Source: Pigoraptor vietnamica (Eukaryota; Opisthokonta; Filasterea). Taken from it: 20,668 bases of DNA. Location: positions 1 to 20,668 of the forward strand of contig CALSCQ010002190.1 of the NCBI GenBank assembly GCA_943704525.1, read 5' to 3'. Under the pieces are notes generated by a model that did no database searches, was not told the DNA's origin, and saw nothing but the letters and a program-made list of their open reading frames with translations. Positions 1 to 10,500 of the stretch are shown here, piece after piece (position 1 is the first letter of the stretch; each line of letters opens with the position of its first letter). The translations under genes were made by a program, and so were the position numbers.

Positions 1-84
1 GGGGGGGACGTGGGTTCACGACAGACATGTCCAGCACTCAGAGATGCTAACGGCCAGTGTACTGGTGGGGCGCAACGCACATAC

Positions 85-3000
85 CTCAAAAAGAGTGATG
101 CCAAACGACCACACGTCGGTCTTCTCGCCGAACGCGCCCTTCGTGAGCGAGTCGGGTGACATCTGAAGGGGGACGCAACGACATACACTGAGTCACGAGG
201 GCCGATTGAACCGAGGAGTAGCATGCAAGGCCGCGAGCTAAAACAGCTCAGCGGTGAGGAGTGGAATCCCAACACTGCCCACGCTGCGCACAGGTGATGC
301 TCGTACGCGGGGGAGGAGGAGGAGGAGGAGGGGGAACCAACCCATCTAACAGGCAACCGCTGCCCCTTCTGGCGACGAGACTGGTAGACCCCTTCCGCAT
401 TCGCATTGCGCGATAGGCCAAAGTCCGCTGAAAGTCGAAAATACAGCTCTTAGTCACCGCAGGCAGCCAAACAGCAAACACAAAATCGGCCCATACTATA
501 CATATAGCGCGCGCCCACGCACCGACTTTCGCAATGAGCGCGCCTTCGGGGTCTTGCCCGATCATGACGTTACGCGCAGCGAGATCTCGGTGACTGCATC
601 AGTTCCGCAAGCGTCAGTGAACGGAGACCACACGTGCATCTCTTTCTCGGCAATCGGTACATAACGGCGCGCAGCAATAACGCAACGGCTGAGGGAACTC
701 ACACTATCTTTTTCGATGCAAGGAAGGCCATGCCGTCGGCAATGTCGCGCGCGAACTGTTGGAGTTGGTCGCACGTGGACGCAAGCGAATGCTGCCGCGG
801 CGGCAGCTGGCGCACAAAGCCGAGCAGATTCCCGTGCTGCGCAAGCTCCACGAGAACTGGGGAAAGAGCGGGACGACAGAGTCTCGTCACGCGCCGCACA
901 GTTCAACCACACACACTTAAGGCCATTCCGCACGCACAGTCACCCCACAACAGATTCCGCACCCACTCAGCATGGGCTCCTCGCGCGAGCACATTCCAAT
1001 AAGCGTGATAATGTTCGTGTGTTTGAGGGTCTTCATGATGTCGGCTTCCTCCAAAAAACAGACGCGCTCTTTGTCGGTGGAGCCCTCCCTCTGCACGTCA
1101 GGACTCAGGGTTATATAACTAAATAGCAACACATTTCTGCGCCACATACCACGCGAACAGTATCAGTCATGGAATACACTGCCGCACGGGCGTCGCACTC
1201 CCACGCAACCCGAGTACACTTTCAAACTGCCTCACCAGTGTCTTGATCGCGCACACTTTCCATCTTCCGTTGCTAAACACCTGCGCCAACGCATGGAAGG
1301 GAATGGGTCACAAAGGACGCTTGCGCCCCGCCGTGCCGTGTTTCCATTACTACACGAAAGACAGGGCGCGTCCGGTTGGCGCGCATGGAGAGCCACGTTC
1401 AGCTAAGCGAACGAGAATGCGGCTACGTACCCTTCCGTTTTTCACCACGCCAAATTCACCAGAGCCGAGCGTTTGCCCCTCTTCGACGTTTATGCGCTCA
1501 ATTTCAAGGCACTTGAGGTCGATCCTTACGTTCGTGGAAGAGAAGATTGTGTGTGTGTGTGTGTGTGTGGGGGGGGGGGGGGGGCCGGGTGAAGTTCAAC
1601 AGCGATTCGCAACGCTGATCTACACAACAGAATCGCCGCAAGACGGGCCAATCGCACAGCACACACGCAACACACGCACCTATTGTCGATCTTCTCCTTG
1701 ACGAACTTGAGGTGCGCCGCACGTGACCACACGCGTCGTCGCCACCGGTACAGAAGCACGACGCCCGCACAGACGAGCGCGGCAACCGCGATGGAGACAA
1801 CAATCGGCACGGCGTACAGTGTCGTGCCACCCGACGCGGACTTTGGCGCGCAAACAATCTCGCCGTCCTCCCACCCAATTGGCAGGCCCGAGCTGACGCA
1901 GGAGAGTAGGACAAATTCCCGCGTGACGTTGAGCCCAAGCGCATCCGCGATAAAGACGAGGCGATGCCGGCCGGGACTCTCGCCACGCACTTCAAGCGCC
2001 TCAAACGTGCCCGTGCCATTCTCAAGCACCCGTGTGCCACCGCCGAACAGGGCAGCGCGGCCGACGGCGCCCACGGCTTCGAGAGAGACAGAAACCTTCG
2101 CTGCACCCGCCGAAACGAAGGCAGTGTTCGAATCACTGTCGACTGCGAGCACGCGAACGAGGCGCAACGGCACCCCTGGAATGATCAGGTCGTTGCCGCT
2201 CTCGAGAAACGACGGCTCGAGGAGCAGGCGAGAAGGAGGCGTGGCAATGTCGCCACCGAACGGCGCCGAATTCCCGAGAACGACCGGCTGGCCGGAGCTC
2301 AAGAGTCCGTCCCTCCGATTTCCAAAGAACACGCCGCCGCCGGAGCGAGCAGAGTTCCCGGTCACACGAACTGTGGAGGCGAACATTGGGGCGACGCCAG
2401 CTCGCGTACCCACGTATATACCGCCGCCGCTGCTTCCTGCAGTGTTGCGGACCATGGCCACGTCCGCTGACGACAGCTGCTCGCTTGTCGAACTGTCAGT
2501 GCCATCCCAATAGAGGCCGCCGCCGTCGCCCTCGGCGGCATTCGCCTCGAAAACCGTGCCGTTCAGCGACGTCCAGCCCCCCACAATGTACGCACACCCG
2601 CCGTTCCCATACCTGTCGTCACCCGAATCCACCTTAACGGCGCGGTTGCCGGTGCAGAGGGAGGATGAAATGGAGACCGAGAATTCAAGAGGGATGGAGA
2701 AGGTCGACGACAGTTCGTTGGCGCTTTTCGACGCATCCGCAATCACGGCGCCCCCGTTTCCCGCGGAATTGTTGGTCATGTTCGAAGAGGACACCGACAG
2801 CGACGCCGTGTCGCTTACGTACAAGGCCCCTCCGCCGAACCCCGCCGAGTTCGAATCGATCGACACCGAGGCAAAATGTGCCTTGGAGAGTTGCGCAACG
2901 TAGGCGCACCCGCCGTCCCAGTACGCCCGCGATTCCCTGCACGACCCGCCGTTCCACGAAAACGATGACGTGCCCTGGACAAACGTCGCCGCACCAGACC

Positions 3001-3969
3001 TCGCGGCGCAAAACGCGACGTCCGTGTTGGAGAGCGAAAGGACGGCTCGGCCGATCGCCGCCAGCGCGCCACCGTTCATCGCGTCGCAGCGGCTAATGGT
3101 GGAACGCGAGATGGTGACTTTGGCCGCGCCAGTCGCCATCAAGAAGCCGCCGCTGTCGGCAAGGTTGCCGGAAAGGTGCTTGCAATCCGTGACGTCTACC
3201 TCGGCGCTTGTGCTCGCGAGAATCGCCCCTCCGGTCCACCCGCCCATACAGCCGGAAATCGTCGTCGACGTGATGCCAAGTCGTCCGACATCTTCCACGT
3301 AGAAGGCCCCTCCGCCGGAGAGCGCCGTGCAGTTCTCCATTCGCGAAGACGAGACAACCACTCGCGCGTTGCCCGAAAGGTGCGCAGCGCCGCCCTTGTC
3401 GACGGCGGCCGCCGCAACGAAACTCGAGTTGTGGCAGGCCAGCACCACATAAGAGCCCACGATGAGCGACGCCCCAACCGACGCCGTGTTGGACACAAAC
3501 GAGGACCCGTCGACAGTTGCGGTGACGCTGCCGTCGGCAGAGGGCTGCTCGAAGAAGTTCGTCTCTTCCGTGAATAAAGCGACTGCGCCTCCACGAAACG
3601 CCGAGTTGCCACGGAACGTCGACGAGGCTATCGTCACCGATTTCTGCCTCGTAAAAATCTTGTTGTGGGACACGAAGAGTGCGCCGCCACGCTCGCTGGC
3701 GACGTTGTTGGTGAACGAGTCGCTCGTTGAGGTCAACGAGATGGAGTTGTAGCCGTTGAGAGAGTAATAAACTGCGCCCCCGTCCGCGCTCACAGAATTC
3801 GAGTCGTAGGTGTTGGACGTCGATCTGAACCGGCCGCCTGGAGTGCGGATGAAAATGACACTCAGACAGCCATTGCAACGCGAGGGCGTTGAAATCAAAT
3901 GAAACGGGACACCTGAGTATGCAATGCAATGACACGTTTGCGCCCAGATATGCGTGTAGCGCATGTATA

Positions 3970-4014
<45 letters not shown>

Positions 4015-6679
4015 TGTGTGTGTGTGTCTCTGTGCGTGGTGGGTATCTGTGAGTTCTGTGCCTGCGTCGTGCGTGTGTGTGTTTTGGGGGGCACGTACCA
4101 CTCAGATAAAAAGCGGCACCGCGACGACCATGATTACCCGCAAAGGTCGAATCCTGCGCGCGAAGATTCGGTGCGTCTGCGTTCAAGAACGCGCCCTCCA
4201 GGCCAACGTTCGCCGTCGCCCGCACGCCTTCCAACACTACGGTGGCCGGGGAACTGATCCGCACCGCACCACCAAGAGCTCCCTCATTCGCCTCGAAGAC
4301 TGTGCGCCGAGCCACAAGGTTGACATTCACTGCCGTTTTGATTGCGCCGCCGTCTCCAAACGGACGCGCCGAATTCTGTGAAAACGACGAGTCCGTAAGG
4401 GTCATCGAGCACCTGCCAACAGAGTAGTCGACCTTGTCGTCGGCACCATGCGCGGGTGGGCCCATGTAGATCGCGCCGCCGCCGCCGAAGGCCGTCGTTA
4501 TGCCGTTTCCATCGATCACGTCCCAGACCGTATTGCCGGTGAAGTTGGACCTCGTGACCACGAGACTGCCGCCGCCAGTGTAACAGTCGTAAGATATCGC
4601 ACCGCCAGCGACGGCACCCTGGGCGCCAATGGAAGAAATTTAGAACACGACGCACACGCCACAAACGCAGAGCCACGCGACAGCAGAGACTCCATGCAAG
4701 TATTCAACGCCAGCGCGCGAGCGGCAAGACACCAAAGGGCACCCCTATCGGCCATTGTGTGACAGAGAGACCCGAACAGTTGGGTACAAAAGACCCATGA
4801 ACCATGCACTTGCCTCGTTGTTGCGGAACTCGCACTGGTCGACTGTCACCGTTCCCATCCACGCGCCAATCGCACCCCCTCCGTCCATCGCAGAGTTCCC
4901 GTCGAAGAGCGTCGACGTAATGACGACAGTCCCATTCTGTGTCACAATCGCGCCGCCGCCAACCCAACTGTCAGTGCGCCACGCGACGTCCACCTCGGAA
5001 TTGGCCGACCCGCCACACGCGTTCGTACGAAACACAGAGTTTGAAATCTCCGCGTTGAAGGCTCGAATACAGCCGACACTTAGACTCACGAGATCTGGAC
5101 GAAATAAATTCGGCAGACAAACTGTTCGTTAAACGCTGGGGCACAACATTGCACATGGCGCATGCGTGCCGAGTGAGTGAGGGCGAAGAGCGCTTCGGAA
5201 GGAAGCTCACCGTGAAAGTAGCTGTTCCTGACGTAGAGTTTGCCACTCTCGGCGCGGATGGGACCGAACTTGGGGAACGACGGCGCAGGAGGCGTAGTCG
5301 TAAGGAAAAACTCACAGTTGTCGACGGCCACGGTCGAACCCGCCACCCCGTCGAATGCAGGACCGAACAGATCCACGATCTTGCTGTTGAGTACCGTCAA
5401 GGCGCCCGATTTTCCAGCCGTGAACGCGCCTCGCGTGTACGTGTACGAGGGGCCGGTGAGCGTGACGTTGTCGAATGTGACGAGCACCCCCGTGTTCATC
5501 GCAACCCTACTCGTCGAGGTCGATCCCGACGACGTGATGACGACGGTGCTCGAGCCCAACACAGACCGATATCTCATCGAGACGTCCTTGGGGAAGACAG
5601 TGTTTGCGTAGATGCCCGGGTAGAGAAGGACTGTCCCCGACCCGTTCGTGGGTGCGCGACACATCTCAATGGCGAAGAGCGCACGCCCGACGATGGACGC
5701 CTTGTCGCTCTCCCGACGAACGAGGGAGACATTGTCGAGGACCGTGACGTTGCCGCGCGCGATGGTGACAACGAGAGTCCCGTTGATGGCGTCCGTGGGT
5801 ATGCTGCCATTGCCAGCGCCGGAGACCGGCAGTCCATCGCTGCCGTCGAACGCGAGGGTCAAGCGAATCGCGCTCCCAGCACGCGCGTCCGAGTTGTCGT
5901 CGGCACTTGCGCACGTGAAGCTCGTTATTCTGCGCACAATGCCGAAAACGTGTGTGCCAATGTTAAGTCGCACTCGGCACGTGACTGTTACAATCAAGCA
6001 ACTGCCGACTCAAAGTGTCAGTCACAGTTGCACGGCGGCCTGCCGATCCGGTTTGTTTGGGGGGCGATAATGCACAGCCGTGAGACGACATGCCGTCTCG
6101 GCTGACTGATGCAATGCGGGCAACTTCAACCATATTAGCATTGCCGCAATTGAAAATAATAGAAAATAGCCAACTGCAGCCGGCCGTCGGCCGATCTCGG
6201 ATCGGGTCGCCGCCTGAGTCAGCCGGGCCGCTGCTCAGGCCAGTACTGCCCGGCGCGGCCGGCAGAAACATAGTCGACTGACGGCGGCATTCACTGCAGA
6301 CCATTCAGCTAGCCCGAGTGTGACAGCCAGGTCGGACTGAACAACAGAAATTAAAGTAGCAACGGCCGCCGAACATTTTCAATTGTGGGGCCGGTACTCA
6401 CACGTATGATGTCGTTTGGACCTTGATAGAACTCGCCCCCGTGGACTGAGTACATGTAGATGCGAGCGTGAGGACGATGCTGCCGGCCGTTTTGTTGCCT
6501 GCGGAGTCGCCGGTCTGACTGCCCACCCAACTGCCCCCAAGGGGCGTGGGGCACCCTCCAAACTTGTCGCTTGCGCCTCCAGACGCAATCACGGCGCCGT
6601 CGACGCCGGTGCCGTCTATAAGTACACTGAGGAGAACAGCACCGAATAGGCAGACCGCAAGTAAGCGCGACCACGACAT
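85..6679 (-). CDS. Receptor-type tyrosine kinase with Pmp-like beta-helix ectodomain (3' end beyond window)
   Basis: Twelve exons on the minus strand, listed 5' to 3': 6402-6679, 5211-5929, 4814-5094, 4099-4618, 1680-3837, 1431-1524, 1236-1280, 967-1090, 703-856, 523-593, 342-427, 85-162. Phases agree at every junction and give 1536 codons before the left edge. The start is the first ATG (6679), followed by a signal peptide (SRLLAVCLFGAVLLSVLI). About 24 beta-helix repeats of the FxxN...GGA type fill roughly residues 350-1130. A beta-sandwich-like stretch, a two-Cys stalk and one membrane helix (about 1271-1296, then RWRRR) follow. Kinase landmarks: LGSGEFGVV at 1338-1346, AIK Lys1363, alpha-C Glu1380, HRDLAARN at 1459-1466, DFG at 1483-1485, RLPVRW ending at 1510. 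HRDLAARN and LPVRWM are signatures of the tyrosine kinase group. The C-lobe after subdomain IX is outside the window. The family is clear; the ligand is unknown. Confidence 0.9.
309..334 (+). repeat. (GGA)n microsatellite in intron 11 of the kinase gene
   Basis: A GGA-repeat block flanked by extra G residues. On the coding strand it is a CCT-rich pyrimidine tract just after the GTTGGT donor of intron 11 (163-341), which separates the activation-loop exon from the MSPD exon. Confidence 0.9.
1549..1584 (+). repeat. (GT)10 followed by a run of 16 G in intron 5 of the kinase gene
   Basis: The plus strand shows (GT)10 at 1549-1568 and then G16 at 1569-1584. On the coding strand this is C16(AC)10, lying 25 to 60 bases upstream of the exon 6 acceptor (exon 6 begins at 1524). 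It supplies most of the pyrimidine content of this 155-base intron. Confidence 0.95.
3838..4098 (-). other. Stop-free intron of 3n length (intron 4 of the kinase gene) with dinucleotide repeat
   Basis: The donor is GTACGT and the acceptor is CACTCCAG, joining FYLSG to GRFRST in phase 1. The 261 bases (87 codons) contain no in-frame stop. The coding strand carries a (CA)n tract, seen on the plus strand as (GT)20 at 3974-4013. Retention would insert a His/Thr-rich loop into the ectodomain. The beta-helix repeat spacing is regular only if the segment is removed, so I call it an intron. Confidence 0.75.
4619..4813 (-). other. GC-AG intron (intron 3 of the receptor kinase gene)
   Basis: The donor on the minus strand is GAG|GCAAGT and the acceptor is GCGCCCAG|GGTGCC. 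Only the GC donor keeps phase 0 and yields a regular beta-helix repeat across the junction (FRNNEGAVAGGAI). The GT two bases downstream would shift the frame. AG|GCAAGT matches the known consensus of GC-type donors. Read through in frame, the intron meets a TAG, so retention would truncate the receptor. Confidence 0.8.
6174..6265. repeat. GC-rich imperfect palindromic element in intron 1 of the kinase gene
   Basis: The outer arms CTGCAGCCGGCCG and CGGCCGGCAG are near-complementary. Inside lies a hairpin at 6212-6240 with GCCTGAG pairing to CTCAGGC and CAGC pairing to GCTG, one bulged T and a CGGGCC loop. It stands in otherwise AT-richer intron sequence (intron 5930-6401). Confidence 0.6.
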
Positions 6680-7549
6680 GGGACCGGTGCGTCGCGCCGC
6701 GGCGCGTTGAATAGCCGGGGATGGGACCGTCACGCGGCTGTTTGTAGAACCTTACGTCGTCGGTTCGCCGCTCGGACGGGTTAGTAATTTACGAAACTCG
6801 ATTCACTCGATGTCATCTCGACGCGACTAGTGGCGGAAAGTCGGTGCGCGCGATATTTTTCCGTCCCTGTACGCCGCTGCGGAAAAGTGTGTTAGGTCTC
6901 CGGCATTACCCGGGTGGCGACTGGCGTAATAATTATTGAATTCGATACATTCTGGTACACTGAGTTGTAAGTGATAATCAAAATCGACTGTTCGACCGCC
7001 GATGCATTGGGTGACCTGATTGGGTTACCGCACGGGGCTTAACACCCTAACGGGGTCCCATGGGAGGAAATTACCAATAGGACAAAACCAGGACGGGTGC
7101 GCGAAAACCGGGTCATTAACAGCCGTGTTGCATTGCCGCCACTCGTATTGCAGCTTGGCACGGCCACGCCCACCGCTGTCTTTATTTACTCTCGCAGAGC
7201 TCATACAATCTTCATGTACAAAGGCAGAATTAAAGTTGGCAATAGCACGGCCAACGCCCAGCAGTGCGCGTTTATACTTTGGTGAAAACTCATGGAAAAC
7301 TCAAGGCCAACGAATTTCAAATACTGTCCGAGGAAGGGGGCGTTGGCCGCATGCTGCCCTTAATCGGAAGTGCTGTCAGGTCGTGCAAGTCGAGTCGTGC
7401 AAGATGAACGCACTCATGATCATTGTTTTTTTTCTTTGCGGGGACGGACACTGCGGCACGCCCGGACTTCACCGCGGCAATCGCATTTGATCGCGCGGCA
7501 AGGGTATCGGCTGGGCGTCGATCGCCGTTACTGAAATTTGCCGAACAGT
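6680..7549. promoter_or_regulatory. Divergent intergenic region between kinase and M4 protease genes
   Basis: 870 bases with no convincing coding sequence on either strand. It must hold the promoters and leaders of both divergent genes. It has AT-rich patches, for example TAATAATTATTGAATTC near 6926-6943, and a short doublet of GAAAACTCA near 7285-7305. I see no unambiguous TATA box or known operator. Confidence 0.5.
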
Positions 7550-10500
7550 ATGGCTTCGACTCGTGCAATGTCAAAGGTGCTCTTCATCGGCGTGGCTGCG
7601 ATGTGTCTTGCAGTCGCCGCATATGGCGTTCAGCTGCCAGTGGAGAACCACGGTGCGTCCACGGGGCATCATGCGCGGGAGGCCGCGCACGCCATCTACG
7701 AGGCCGACGACCGTGTTAAAATCTTTTCGCACGACGGGCTGGGCACGGCGACCTTTCTCGCCATTCCGGAGGACGTCGCCGAGCCTCTTCGTCAGCGGCG
7801 CTCGGAATCTCTCGACGACGGCCTTGATCACTTCTTTTCGACGTACGGCGCTGCCTTTGGCATCGCGGGAGAGACGTCCAGGCAAGTCGTCCGCGGCGAT
7901 CCCTTCGTCGACGATCTCGGATTCTTGCACGTGCGCCTCGGGCAGGAGGTCAGGGGCATTCCCGTGTTCTCTGCCGGCGTCACGGTCCATTTCGCGCCCG
8001 GCTACAAGCTCACGTCGGCACAGGGCATCTTCGTCCCCGGGCTCGAGTTGAGCACCACCACACCGGTCGTCGCAAAGGCCAGCGCCATCCGCGCCGCTGC
8101 AGACGCAGTCGCCGCCAAGGCTTCGATTAGGGGCGGCAACATCAACGTCGCCCGCACGGACATCGTCGTTTTCAAGCGCGCATTGTTCGCCCACGCAGCA
8201 GAGTCCGTCGACAGCGATGAGGACGCGCCCGAGGGAAAGCTCGCTTTCGCCGTCCGCTTGCACCATCACAAGACGACGTACTTTGCGTTTGTTGACGCCA
8301 TCAACGGCCAAGTGCTTCACATCGCGGTGAAGTCCCTGGACAGGCTCAACCACAAGCACTACGAGCGCGCTATTCCGGACGGCAAAGACGTGCTGGTGTA
8401 CACGGCGGGCGACAACATTGACGGCATCCGGAACCCGAAGAGCAGGGAGATCGTCAAGGGCGTCATGCGCACGTACAACATGTTCGCCTCGCTCTCCGGC
8501 GGCAAGTATCTCTCCTACGACGGCATCGACTCTCCGATTCGCACCCGTCTCTTCCTCTACCGCAAGTGCTTCGACGAGTCCCAGTGCAACGATATCAATG
8601 AGGACGCACATTGCAACGAACGCGGCCTCTGCGTGCCCGACGATTGTCCTGCGTTTTGGGACTTGGGCAGGAACTCCCTCAGCTTCTGCCAGGAGCTCTC
8701 TACAGACGACACGGTCGCCCACGAGGTACTGTCATATAGACAGAGTGACACTAACCGGCAGACGAGTTCACAAACTTAAGGCTGACCGCGCATTTGTTTG
8801 CTGTTTGCATGCCGGTGACCAGGGGCACTGTGACTATAATTTTAGACGCCCGTGATTGTTTGCGAGTCTGCGTACATTCAAACGAATCAGTTGCATGGCA
8901 TCTAACTCAATCAGTCCTTCACCGCCTCCACAGCTCGCACACGCCTACATGATAAAGACGGGCCACCTCTTCGGCGAAAATGAGCCAGGCGCAATCGATG
9001 AGGGCATGGCCGGTAAGTAACTGCAGTCGGTTTCACTTATCGACTCAGTCCCACCATCTCAAAGTTGGGCCTGCGGCCGTATTGACAGACGAACAGAAGC
9101 CCAGGCCGACTTTCGGGCGATTTGGCATCTTATTGCACGCTTCGCCACAGGCGATATCTCCTAAGGCTTGTAATTGCTGGCGCTGGCCTGAACTGACACT
9201 CGGGCACTGGCAGATATATGGGGGGAGGTCGTCGATCTCCTCGATATGAACACGATCGACGACAATTCGAAAGCGGGCGATCGCACGTTTGGTAAGTGCG
9301 TGCGCGACCGCAAGAAGCAATCGGTGCGCTGGATCCAAGGCGAAGATGACGAGTATCCTTCGAACAGCCTCGGCTACCGCGACATGTTCTCGCCACAGTG
9401 AGTGCACAGCAGTGTTGTTCTTGCGAGTGACCTGATTTACGACGGTCACCGCACGCCAGTTTTGTATCTGAACTCAGTGTCAGTTGTGAGTGGACCGAAG
9501 TGGCTATAACCGCCGTCCTGTACGTTTTCGCGGCCGCCGACGCGTGCCGTGCTCACTGACCTCACCCGTTTGATTGTGACTCAATCGCAGGTGTTTCTTT
9601 CACCCGCCCGAAACAACCTCTCCTCTGTTTGTGTGCAACAGAATCGACAACGGCGGCATACACTCGAATTGCGGCGTGATCAACCGTGCGTTTTCTACGC
9701 TTGTGGATGGCACAAAGCTCCGGTACACTCAGGCACGTGCCCCTGTACAGCTGTCATATTTCAGAATCAGCAGTACTGTACCCTTCGTTCAGCAGTCGTG
9801 AGAGTCTGCAACGTGTCCCTCCCTGCCCCCTGGCTAGTCCGGCCGTGAGGAGTACTAACAGGCCGTCAGTGCTGAATTGAATGTCAGGAGTCCAGTCATA
9901 GATTGAACTTTTGTTGCGCGGACCCTGGCCTATAATATCTCAATTTTTTGTGCCGCGGCCACGTAGAGCCCGACCGTCAGCCTCTCACACTTACAGGTCA
10001 TTGTTAACGGGTGTTCTTGAACGTGACGCAGATTCGCGGGCTCGGCATCACAAAATCGGCAGCGATTTTCTGGCGTGCACAGACCAAGTACATGCAACCC
10101 CTCATGACCTTCACCGAGATGGCCGTTGCTCTCCAGCAAGCCTGTTCAGACTACGTCGCCGGCGGCGCTGCGCTTTACGAAGTTACCACGCAGTCTGCGC
10201 CGTGGAGCCGCAGCAAGCAGGTCATCACGTTGGACGATTGCCGTCAGCTTGCGAAGGTTATTGACCTGGTGAACATGCACGGCAGCCGGTGCCGCGGCCC
10301 CTCGGCGGTCGTCTCGTTCAAGGTCAAGTCGAAGACAAAGCACTCCATCACGCTTCACTGGAGGGCGCCGACCACCCATTTCAATGCCAAGGTGAGTGTC
10401 GCACGGCGTGAACTGTCCCGGCGCGCTCAGTTCGTCGCTCGGTATAACTCACCGAAGCGCCTTTTTCCTGTCCGGCGCGTCACCGCCTTAGGACTCGTCC

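Noticed and set aside
1-84. A further kinase exon at the left edge
   Set aside because: No acceptor followed by subdomain X-like sequence is visible; it reads as intron after the GTATGT donor.
1526-4561. Single 1011-residue open frame as an uninterrupted kinase-ectodomain gene
   Set aside because: It reads through introns 4 and 5, whose splice sites restore repeat spacing and the link to the kinase exons. The ATG at 4561 is internal.
5149-6105. 318-residue plus-strand open frame over the kinase ectodomain
   Set aside because: It lies antisense to confirmed kinase exon 2 and crosses introns; the composition is Arg/Asp-rich shadow sequence.
6680-6733. N-terminal extension of the receptor kinase to 6733
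   Set aside because: The codon there is GTG and the added residues precede a complete signal peptide that begins at the first ATG, 6679.
7571-8722. 383-residue open frame antisense to the M4 protease exon 1
   Set aside because: It is the reverse-strand shadow of a GC-rich coding exon with clear protease homology, and it shows no domain of its own.
9645-9650. Acceptor GTGCAACAG at about 9642-9650 for protease exon 4
   Set aside because: It keeps frame but deletes the segment between the Arg474 region and DNGGIH. The acceptor at 9590 keeps the frame and family-like spacing.
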